From an uncultured Gammaproteobacteria bacterium (GTDB taxonomy: Bacteria > Pseudomonadota > Gammaproteobacteria > Pseudomonadales > Ketobacteraceae), in NCBI GenBank assembly GCA_913063125.1, contig CAJXZM010000004.1, forward strand, positions 1 to 64,000: 64,000 bases of DNA, given 5' to 3'. Position numbers and translations under genes: made by a program. Shown here one piece after another: positions 9,103 through 16,728 of the stretch; the stretch's first letter is position 1; every line of letters begins with the position of its first letter. The notes below the pieces were generated by a model. That model saw nothing but the letters and a program-made list of their open reading frames with translations. It was not told where the DNA came from and did not search any database.

Positions 9103-11472
9103 CTATTCGTTGGTTACTAATTTAACATATTGAGATAAGCAGTTTTTTAACACATTAAGTTTAAGTGGTTTTTCCAAAAAGCCATTCATCTTTATCTCTG
9201 TACATCGGGCTTTATCTTGGTCCATAACATTGGCGGTTACAGCAATAATTGGAATGTCTTTGTAATCTTCGTTAGATGTTCTAATAGCCGATGTACAGGT
9301 GAAACCATCCATGACAGGCATTTGCAAATCCATCAGAACCAGTGAAACGGTGTTATCTTTAAGAATATCAAGAGCCTCTTCTCCCTGATTGGCTACCAAG
9401 CTCTTAAAGCCAAGCTTTTTTAGCATTCTGGCAATAACTTTTTGGTTCACTATATTATCTTCTACCACTAGGATAGGCAGGTCTAGTGGGGCCATCTTAT
9501 CTGGGGTCTGAAAATGAACAGGCTCACCAATTTCAAGAGGTATAGTTAACGTAAAGCGACTCCCTTCATTCACATCTGAATCCACTTTTAACGTACCCCC
9601 CAATGTTTCGGATAATCGACGACAAATTGATAGTCCAATTCCCATTCCGCTATGGCGCCGCGTAAAACCTCCTTCTATTTGCATAAACGGATCAAATATT
9701 AACTCTTGTTGGTTTTTTGCGATTCCAGGCCCGCTATCGGATACAACGCATCGTAATTGTGGAGGACTTATGTTTTCGTCAACGGTCACCGCTAGCTGAA
9801 CTTCTCCAGATACTGTGAATTTTACGGAGTTATCAAGTAACTTTGTTAAAATCACCATGAGTTTGTGCCGATCGGTTACTATCCAGTTCGGCACATCTGG
9901 ATGAACCTCATGGAGGAAGGATAAATTGCGCTCTTTACACAATACCTTGTAATAATCGGCAAGTCTGCCCATCGCAAAACTGACCTGAGAGCTCTCTCGC
10001 TTCATTCTAAGTTGGCCAGACTGCAATTCTGTATGGATGAGTATATCGTCTACTAATCTCATCATGTCATTTGCGCCAGAGCGTATTATCTTAATAGGTT
10101 CAGTAAGCTCTTGAGAGGCGTTGTCCGTAGTCAGTTCAACGCCACCAAGAATTGCGTTCATAGGGGTGCGAAGTTCGTGACTAATTGAAGTAATGAAATC
10201 ACTTTTCAATTTCAGATTCGATTCATAGGCTTTAATGGATTCTTTTTGAGCCCAAATTTTTTCTTTTCTAAGAGAATTGATTCTATCGGCAAGACCGAGG
10301 GATAGCAGAATAACTTCGATTGCCGAGCCTATTTGTATACTTCGCTCGATAACCCATATCGTGGGTAAAATCCCTGATATCTTAAGGCAGAAAATGACCA
10401 AAGATCCTAATAAGGCGCTCCAGGCTAATAAGAAGAAACGAGCGGGCCTATAGCCTGCTTTCCAACTGGATACTCCTGCTACGATGCCGGCGACACAGGC
10501 AGGTACGCCAAATGCAATGACTGATAAAATCCCTAGTGAATAATTTCCGTAAAAGCTCATTAAGATCGTTAGTATCATACAGGCGATGTATATCTTCATG
10601 AGCTTGTCAAATCGGGGCATATCTTTAGCTGAATTTAAGAATGAACGCACGAAGAGGGCCATAAAAATGGTCCAGAAGCAGGTCAGAACCACCATTGATT
10701 GATTTCCTAAATTCGGTGATTTTGGCCACAAGTATTGAAATGAAAAACCATAATATGAAAACAACCAGAACGAAAACCCCAATATATAGGTTACGTAATA
10801 TAGGTAGGTTTTATCCCGCATCGATACGTAAACGAAGAGGTTGTATAGGGCCATCACGAGCATAATGCCAAAATATAAACCAAGGCCCAAATTTCTTAGA
10901 CCGTGTTGTAGTGTGAATTCCTGTGAATCCCAAAGTATCATTGGAGTCGGTTCGTGTAAGCCATCTGCTGTGTCGAGTCGAATAAATACGGTGCGTTCTT
11001 TGCCTGCGGGGATATCAAGAGGGAATAAGAAGTTTCTATAATCAATCTCTCTAGTAGAAAATGCTCGTCGATCTCCCGTGTGTACTTCCTTCAGTATATT
11101 TTTATTGTCGACTGCATAGTAATCAATGTAGTCCTGCAAAGGGAAAGCTAGTTCAAAAAACAAGGAATTATCAGCGGGTAAATTTGAGTGAAATTTTAGA
11201 CGAATCCAATAAACATTTTTCGAAAAAGCAAAGTTGAGTGTTTGTGTGGTGCTCTTTTTCCAAAGTGGCTCATGGGTTGATGATATTAGGTCCTGAATAC
11301 CAATATTGCCTTGTTCATCTATTAGATAATCTGCATAAACGCCTAGATCATACTTTTTGATATCTGGTTGTAGCTCCACGACAGACGCGCTGGAATTAAT
11401 AGAAATCATCATTGAAAGTATGAAAATGTAGATAGAAGCTTTAGCCATTGGTAGCTGGTGCCCAAACATCAT
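9103..11472 (-). CDS. 7TMR-DISM hybrid sensor histidine kinase
   Basis: Membrane sensor kinase of 789 residues. Order: signal peptide or first membrane segment, a periplasmic 7TMR-DISMED2-type beta domain (about 35-170), seven membrane helices of the 7TMR-DISM type (about 190-400), HisKA with SHELRTPMNAI (His432), HATPase with DNSVKFT, DSGPGIA and GMGIGLSI, and a C-terminal receiver with MDLQMPVMDG (Asp715). No HPt domain is present, so a separate phosphotransferase is expected. The DISMED2 fold resembles carbohydrate-binding modules, so a sugar-like ligand is possible. An ATG at 11448 is an alternative start. A related kinase lies at 54459. Confidence 0.92.
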   Translation of the reverse strand: MMFGHQLPMAKASIYIFILSMMISINSSASVVELQPDIKKYDLGVYADYLIDEQGNIGIQDLISSTHEPLWKKSTTQTLNFAFSKNVYWIRLKFHSNLPADNSLFFELAFPLQDYIDYYAVDNKNILKEVHTGDRRAFSTREIDYRNFLFPLDIPAGKERTVFIRLDTADGLHEPTPMILWDSQEFTLQHGLRNLGLGLYFGIMLVMALYNLFVYVSMRDKTYLYYVTYILGFSFWLFSYYGFSFQYLWPKSPNLGNQSMVVLTCFWTIFMALFVRSFLNSAKDMPRFDKLMKIYIACMILTILMSFYGNYSLGILSVIAFGVPACVAGIVAGVSSWKAGYRPARFFLLAWSALLGSLVIFCLKISGILPTIWVIERSIQIGSAIEVILLSLGLADRINSLRKEKIWAQKESIKAYESNLKLKSDFITSISHELRTPMNAILGGVELTTDNASQELTEPIKIIRSGANDMMRLVDDILIHTELQSGQLRMKRESSQVSFAMGRLADYYKVLCKERNLSFLHEVHPDVPNWIVTDRHKLMVILTKLLDNSVKFTVSGEVQLAVTVDENISPPQLRCVVSDSGPGIAKNQQELIFDPFMQIEGGFTRRHSGMGIGLSICRRLSETLGGTLKVDSDVNEGSRFTLTIPLEIGEPVHFQTPDKMAPLDLPILVVEDNIVNQKVIARMLKKLGFKSLVANQGEEALDILKDNTVSLVLMDLQMPVMDGFTCTSAIRTSNEDYKDIPIIAVTANVMDQDKARCTEIKMNGFLEKPLKLNVLKNCLSQYVKLVTNE

Positions 11473-11785
11473 ATATCGGTGAATGTTATATATAGAATTG
11501 TAGTTTGCTTTAGAGAAAATACGTTACTAATTGGACTGAACGGGTATACGTCTATGTTTCTTGTGTGTATTGTTTTGTGGTACCTTTTTGAAGGCTAGAA
11601 TTGCAATTACACCTTCTAGAAGCTTATAGATGGTGCGTTTTGATGTTTCTTAACGTGATGATATATAAGGTGTTTTTGTTTTTTCTGGAGTCTGACATTA
11701 TTGTCGCTTTAAACAATGATAAACTTTGCTAATCGTTAGGCATTATATTTGGTTTCCATATTTAAGCTCCATATTCAGGGAAGTT
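11473..11785. other. Divergent intergenic region, 313 bases
   Basis: AT-rich gap between the kinase gene (minus strand) and the AraC gene (plus strand), so it must hold two divergent promoters. I see short palindromes, for example CTTCTAGAAG at 11613-11622 and AATTGCAATT near 11600, but no clear -35/-10 pair, RNA gene or repeat. Confidence 0.4.
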
Positions 11786-12592
11786 ATGATAAATCTATTA
11801 AATTCCGTTGAAAAAGCGATAAACGAGAATCGTGAGTTGCCTTTTTCAGTGTATAGCTCAGCTCAAGAGCAAAACCTGTTAAACGTGCCTGTTGTAAAGC
11901 CATTGCTGGTTATTGTTCTTAATGGCGATAAAGAGATCGGTAGGGGTAAAAAAGAGGTCTGTCATTCTGGCGATTTTCTCTTTTTATCTGATAGTTCTGC
12001 GATAGATATACGTAACATACCTAAAGATCAAAAATACCTTGCCTTGTTAATTGAATTTGAACATCACGATTTTGCTGGTCTTCATAGCAGTGCGCCGAAT
12101 AACCAACACTATTGCGTTGGAAGAGTAACGCCGGTTTTAGAGCAATGTTTACAGCAATTTGTTGAAAGTTCTCTGTGGGCGCCTGAACGATTATGGTCTT
12201 TACGTAAAAAGGAAATTATAGAACTGTTGTGTCATATGGGCCACAAAGAAATATTATCAATGGTGGGAAATTCAAAAGTAGGGCATCGATTGAATGATAT
12301 GTATTGTGAGCAAAATTTTCATGAATTAACCATTGAGCATATTTGTGATCAATTGGCGATGAGTGAATCTACACTACGTCGAAAATTAAAATCTGAGGGA
12401 ACAAGTGTGCAAGAGATTAAGGATCAAGCAAGACTTGGTCTAGGTTTACATTTGTTGCAAACATCAGGGAAATCAATAGGTTTGATCGCAGAGAAATGTG
12501 GTTATCAATCTCAGTCACGATTTGCAGATCGTTTTAAAGGTCGTTTTGGTTTAACGCCATCTGAATTGCGAAAAACCAAAATGGCAGGTTAA
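11786..12592 (+). CDS. AraC-family transcriptional regulator
   Basis: DNA-binding regulator of 268 residues. The N-terminal half looks like a cupin-type effector domain, with VLNGDKEIGRGKKEV followed by GDFLFLSDSS. The C-terminal 100 residues carry the double helix-turn-helix of the family, including LTIEHICDQLAMSESTLRRK and GYQSQSRFADRFKGRFGLTPSE. The ATG at 11786 is preferred because AGGG at 11777-11780 precedes it; a TTG at 11726 would extend the protein by 20 residues with no visible ribosome site. It reads towards the PEBP gene 89 bases downstream, a possible target. Confidence 0.9.
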   Translation: MINLLNSVEKAINENRELPFSVYSSAQEQNLLNVPVVKPLLVIVLNGDKEIGRGKKEVCHSGDFLFLSDSSAIDIRNIPKDQKYLALLIEFEHHDFAGLHSSAPNNQHYCVGRVTPVLEQCLQQFVESSLWAPERLWSLRKKEIIELLCHMGHKEILSMVGNSKVGHRLNDMYCEQNFHELTIEHICDQLAMSESTLRRKLKSEGTSVQEIKDQARLGLGLHLLQTSGKSIGLIAEKCGYQSQSRFADRFKGRFGLTPSELRKTKMAG

Positions 12593-12681
12593 GGCGAAAG
12601 AGTGACGGTTTGAGGGCTAGTTAGGTAAAAAGAAAAGGTTAAGATAGGTGCTAAATCACTTACACATAAACAAGGGTTGTT

Positions 12682-13254
12682 ATGCACCACACACTTAGAT
12701 TACTTTTCATTTTATCGCTTTCCGTATTCTCATTGGGCGCTTCGACACAACTATTTGCGGGTTCACTTACATTAACTAGCCAGGATATAGCGCAAGGCGA
12801 GTTTATGCCTAAAGCACAGGAGTTCAATGGATTTGGTTGTTCTGGCGGTGATCTGTCGCCACATCTTAAATGGTCTAATGCTCCTCAAGGAACAAAAAGT
12901 TTCGCTATTACGGCTTATGACCCCGATGCTCCTACGGGTAGTGGGTGGTGGCATTGGCAGGTTGTGAATATTCCAATGACGGTGAGGGAAATTGCGGCGG
13001 GTACAGGAAGTACAGCATCGAATATCGCACCTACAGGCAGCGAACAAATTGAAAATGATTACGGCAGTCGTGGTTTCGGCGGCGCGTGTCCGCCAGAGGG
13101 GCATGGCGTACATCACTATCGTTTTACAATACACGCGCTTTCTGTAGAAAAACTGGAGTTACCAGAAGGTGCATCCGGTGCGTTAGCCGGCTACATGATA
13201 AATGCAAACACAATTGAAACGAGTACGATTGAATCGTTGTATCAACGCGACTAA
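12682..13254 (+). CDS. Exported YbhB/YbcL (PEBP) family protein
   Basis: Phosphatidylethanolamine-binding-protein fold of the bacterial YbhB/YbcL, Raf-kinase-inhibitor-like type; its physiological role is unsettled. The 190-residue protein has a signal peptide (about 1-26, cut after FAG or nearby). Its ligand-site motifs are YDPDAPTGSGWWHWQVVNIP and GGACPPEGHGVHHYRFTIHA. Unlike cytoplasmic YbhB it is predicted to be periplasmic, as YbcL is. It follows the AraC regulator on the same strand. Confidence 0.92.
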   Translation: MHHTLRLLFILSLSVFSLGASTQLFAGSLTLTSQDIAQGEFMPKAQEFNGFGCSGGDLSPHLKWSNAPQGTKSFAITAYDPDAPTGSGWWHWQVVNIPMTVREIAAGTGSTASNIAPTGSEQIENDYGSRGFGGACPPEGHGVHHYRFTIHALSVEKLELPEGASGALAGYMINANTIETSTIESLYQRD

Positions 13255-13300
13255 CTGCAGACAAGTGTTTCTCTGAAATCACACTATTGACCCTAGAGCC

Positions 13301-13338
13301 TACTCCAACGTTAAACTCGTTTTTTAATGATTGGAGTA
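13301..13338 (+). promoter_or_regulatory. Inverted repeat covering the ribosome-binding site of the next gene
   Basis: TACTCCAA at 13301-13308 is exactly complementary to TTGGAGTA at 13331-13338. The right arm contains the GGAG ribosome-binding site for the ATG at 13344. In mRNA the left arm could mask the site. With 8 base pairs and a 22-base loop the structure would be weak, so this is only a candidate switch. Confidence 0.35.
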
Positions 13339-13343
13339 ATTAA

Positions 13344-13790
13344 ATGGTCTACTTTCTTTGGATAATACTTGGCTTGATCGCAGTCTGGCCTTTCTTGTGG
13401 TTAGCGGGTAAATTTGACGTTAAAAAAATGCATACTTTTTTAGGGTTAAGTTTAGTTGTTACCGCAATATGTTATGTAGGATTTGCACTAATTTGGGGAG
13501 ATACAACTTGGTTATTAGTTGAATCTTCTGGCGTAGCGATTTATGGTCTTTTCTATTTGCTATCGACTAGATTTTCAATGGTTTGGTTATCAGTGGGGTG
13601 GTTGCTTCATCCTGTGTGGGATGCGTTTTTGCATTTGCAAGGTCCAGGAAGTCACATAGCCCCAGCGTGGTGGTCGGTTGCGTGTATTTCATTTGATGCA
13701 GCGGTTGCCGGTTACATCGTGTATCGAATAGCTAGAGAGTCAAGGCTAGCCTGTAGCATTACCCCCCCCCTGAGAGAGAGTTTTTTTTAA
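13344..13790 (+). CDS. Small polytopic membrane protein, DUF6010-like
   Basis: 148-residue inner-membrane protein with about five hydrophobic segments. The stretch GWLLHPVWDAFLHLQGPG followed by a Cys and Asp within a later helix recalls DUF6010, a family of unknown function; this match is from memory and modest. The last residues are coded by a run of nine C (13762-13770) and then a run of eight T. Loss of one C would stop the protein at once after TPP, so the true C-terminus may differ or vary. GGAG at 13333-13336 sets the start. Confidence 0.7.
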   Translation: MVYFLWIILGLIAVWPFLWLAGKFDVKKMHTFLGLSLVVTAICYVGFALIWGDTTWLLVESSGVAIYGLFYLLSTRFSMVWLSVGWLLHPVWDAFLHLQGPGSHIAPAWWSVACISFDAAVAGYIVYRIARESRLACSITPPLRESFF

Positions 13791-13811
13791 GATCTTTTTA
13801 TTTTTAATGGA

Positions 13812-15599
13812 CTAATGAATAATTAACTCGCGCGCGTAAAAGGTATTGCCATCAAATACGATACCCTTGGCGACAATGGTATCTTTATCTTTAATAGAAG
13901 AGATCAATTCAGTCGAGATTGTTCCTGTGGGTTGGATTTCTATGCCTAGCAGTAAAAGTCTGTCATTGTCGTCCTTATTTACAGTGCCCTTTATGATCAT
14001 TTGTCGCTTGTTGCGCAATGCAAACAAGTTGTTAATGGTGAAATGTCCGCCTTCTTCGACCCCTTGGATTTCAATCCAATCATCTACCTCAATATCATTA
14101 ATGCTGAAGTATTTATTAGGTGATTTTAATTTGGATTGGTAGGTTGTGTCGGGGAGCGTATAGGCTTTTATGTTTAGAAAACCGATTTCACCTGTTGTTG
14201 GGTTTACCGAACTAACTTGCGTTTTAACTGCGAAGTTTGAATTTTGCTTAATGCGTAAGGTATAAACGTCGAAGATACCGTGAATATTGATATTTCCCGT
14301 TGCCCGGACGCGCACTCCGTTCCCTAGGGTTTCATGGTTGCCACGTGAAATTACTGCTTTAGAGGCATTAGCTACATAACCATTCAAACGGAACCGATCT
14401 ATGGACGTGTAGTGGGTCACTATGGTATCGACATTGAACTTATTACCCTTGTTTAATGACAGGTCATTCTTCTTTACGCGTACCTGGTTGGCAATTATTC
14501 GGTTTGTCGACGCGTCATACTGACCAATGATTTCCACTCTTGTACCTAGCAAGAGAGTTTGTAGGCTGCCCTGTTTCCATTTAGCTTGGCTAACATCAAT
14601 GTTCATTTCATTGAGTTGGATGATTTGATCCGGCTTAATGATAGCGTCAACAATACCTTCTAATTCAATTTGTTGTCCTTCGTGATACTCATTAGAGCGC
14701 AACGCAATATAGGTGGCCAGGAGTTGATCTTTTTCATCGGTGATACCATTCACTGTTACTACAGAACCAACGTTAAAACGAGCGGGAACACTTCTGTCGA
14801 GAGCGGTGTCGCTTGTTACTACAATGGTAGTTCCTAAAACTTTCAGGAGTGTGGCATCGCCGTGGCGGGTGATAGTATTAATAGGCCCTTCAACTTGATG
14901 GTCAATTGTGACTTTCTGGGCGTTGAACACACCATTGGTTTGCTGCTGCCAATCCGCCTGCACTTGAACCATCATACCAATGCTGAGTTCTGATGCCTCT
15001 GTATCATTTACAAATTCCAGTTCGGCATCATCTATTTCATATTTTGTGCCGTTCACATATATGCTACCAAATTGCGTGATGGGGCCGTAAGTAATTAACT
15101 GGTTTTCAGCTCCAGCAAGTATACCTGTGCCTTCGATTCCGCCTTCATCGGCGTCGTAGTCGTCATTTGGATCGTTTTCCAAAAGTTCGGAATCTTCATA
15201 TAGATCACCGTAGATACCTGTGCCTTCGATGCCGCCTTCAGCTATTGCGCCTCTATAATCTACATAGTTGGATGGGATGGTAGCGTGTTGATCATCAGTA
15301 GGTTTAAAACCGGTTCCTTCAATGCCGTCCTCTTTTTCTTCAGGGGTTGAAACATTAACTAATAACTCTGAATAAGTATTGTTAGTGCTATTAGTATTAT
15401 TGGCGCTACGGAGGGGATATTGTGTTGCTGAATTTAACGGCGTTTTTTCGACGCTTGCAAAGGGGGGATCGATACAATGATTAGTGTTACAAACTTCTTG
15501 AGGCTGACTCATTGGATGAGGCTGACTCACAACCAGAGACTGATCAACCAAATAAAGGCCGCCAGCCAATAGTACAATTATTTTTAGTAGGAGAGGCAT
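13812..15599 (-). CDS. Exported DUF5666 multi-repeat protein
   Basis: 595-residue protein with an N-terminal signal or anchor segment (about 1-22). A low-complexity acidic region follows with three GIEGTG motifs (about residues 93-160). The remaining part consists of four or five repeated small beta domains of the DUF5666 type, each with V-x-G-x-V or (I/V)xGxI patterns. The function of the family is unknown; the fold is thought to be OB-like. It starts 2 bases after the DUF6502 stop, so the two genes are translationally coupled. The locus is divergent from the cytochrome-like operon at 16729. A surface or periplasmic binding role is inference. Confidence 0.82.
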   Translation of the reverse strand: MPLLLKIIVLLAGGLYLVDQSLVVSQPHPMSQPQEVCNTNHCIDPPFASVEKTPLNSATQYPLRSANNTNSTNNTYSELLVNVSTPEEKEDGIEGTGFKPTDDQHATIPSNYVDYRGAIAEGGIEGTGIYGDLYEDSELLENDPNDDYDADEGGIEGTGILAGAENQLITYGPITQFGSIYVNGTKYEIDDAELEFVNDTEASELSIGMMVQVQADWQQQTNGVFNAQKVTIDHQVEGPINTITRHGDATLLKVLGTTIVVTSDTALDRSVPARFNVGSVVTVNGITDEKDQLLATYIALRSNEYHEGQQIELEGIVDAIIKPDQIIQLNEMNIDVSQAKWKQGSLQTLLLGTRVEIIGQYDASTNRIIANQVRVKKNDLSLNKGNKFNVDTIVTHYTSIDRFRLNGYVANASKAVISRGNHETLGNGVRVRATGNINIHGIFDVYTLRIKQNSNFAVKTQVSSVNPTTGEIGFLNIKAYTLPDTTYQSKLKSPNKYFSINDIEVDDWIEIQGVEEGGHFTINNLFALRNKRQMIIKGTVNKDDNDRLLLLGIEIQPTGTISTELISSIKDKDTIVAKGIVFDGNTFYARELIIH

Positions 15600-15601
15600 T
15601 G

Positions 15602-16426
15602 TTAGGAATCCTCTTCCAAGACATGTTCAAAGTAATAGATGCCGATGCCTGCGCGTGCTTTCCCAGTTCCTTTGGTTTCTGGATTGACATCCCGGTCTTG
15701 TTGCGAGAGCCATTGGTTTATTTGTAGCAGAAATTGTTCTCCCTCTTCTTTGCTTCGCATTCGAATTTGCGCTAATGCCTCAAGGGGTATATCGCTATAG
15801 GCAACGGTTCTCTGTAGGTGTGCCATATAGGGTTCGTGTTCTAAATTGTGATCAAGTGTCGAGAACAAATCGTTGGTGGCACGCCCCATGATACGAAACT
15901 TTTCTTTTAAATCTGCTTGAGGCACATAAGCGCTGGAGCAAAGTACAATTCTTTGCTGTGGGTTTTTTGTTACTGCTCCTACGCGAATCAATTCATCAAA
16001 TACTGCTCTTGGGGTAACGTCACCACCATAACGGCGGACGAGCTCAGAAAAACTATGTTCGGCGCCTTCAAAGTGCAGAGGCTTGGGAGCTCCAGATTCG
16101 TTAGCAAAATCACTGTCTCGTAACCAGCCTTGAATAATGCGTGACGGTCGGTTTCCTCCCTTGAGGTCATCGGTATCGGCGGGGTAGGGACAGTCCAAAA
16201 TTTTGGCGATATCTTTACGGTTAATCCCCGTCAGTACTGATATTCGCGAAGAGCTTTGCTTCTTTCCAGGTAGCTTAAAATCTTCTGCTGCGACGTCTAC
16301 AAATAAGCGGCGTGTCACCTTAGCGAAACTGGCATAGGTAAACCCCTGCTTGATGAGCAGTTTAATTAGGGGACGCAATAACTTGGCTAGCGCAGCTTTG
16401 GTCGGGCTTTGTACGTAATCTGACAT
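15602..16426 (-). CDS. DUF6502 family protein, probable DNA-binding regulator
   Basis: 275 residues from the ATG at 16426, or 292 from 16477; neither has a good ribosome site. I prefer 16426 because KAALAKLLRPLIKLLIKQG so close to Met matches the family start. The N-terminal 90 residues look like a winged helix, with a predicted helix-turn-helix around ISVLTGINRKDIAKIL, so a regulatory role is likely but unproven. The C-terminal half is helical. It forms an operon with the DUF5666 gene. Inverted repeats around GCCCAAATA upstream may be its own operator. Confidence 0.8.
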   Translation of the reverse strand: MSDYVQSPTKAALAKLLRPLIKLLIKQGFTYASFAKVTRRLFVDVAAEDFKLPGKKQSSSRISVLTGINRKDIAKILDCPYPADTDDLKGGNRPSRIIQGWLRDSDFANESGAPKPLHFEGAEHSFSELVRRYGGDVTPRAVFDELIRVGAVTKNPQQRIVLCSSAYVPQADLKEKFRIMGRATNDLFSTLDHNLEHEPYMAHLQRTVAYSDIPLEALAQIRMRSKEEGEQFLLQINQWLSQQDRDVNPETKGTGKARAGIGIYYFEHVLEEDS

Positions 16427-16587
16427 ATATGGGATAATATGCCCAAATATGGCTTGGGTGTGTGAAGCCTGTCGCATTTTGCCAATTGAAGCTGTTTCTT
16501 TATGTGAATTATTGTAAATCGACGAATATTTGGTTTTTTATCCTAATTTTTGTAGCTATTGGTACATATTTCAGCCCTATTGATTAC

Positions 16588-16613
16588 TTATTTGGGCTAA
16601 TAAGCCCAAATAA
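16588..16613. promoter_or_regulatory. Perfect inverted repeat between divergent operons
   Basis: Eleven-base arms (16588-16598 and 16603-16613, core TTTGGGCT / AGCCCAAA) separated by AATA. It lies in the 302-base gap between the DUF6502 start at 16426 and the cytochrome-like gene start at 16729. The word GCCCAAATA recurs at 16441-16449, where it starts a second, imperfect CCCAA/TTGGG repeat. The layout suits an operator shared by the two divergent units. Confidence 0.5.
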
Positions 16614-16728
16614 TATGTTTTTTGCGTGACCTTGTTCAAATTTTCCTCGCTACTATGTGGATATGCTTTAAACATCTTCCTTTCAATAAGAAGAATCCAT
16701 TACATAGACCTAGAATTGGGGCGCTGAT

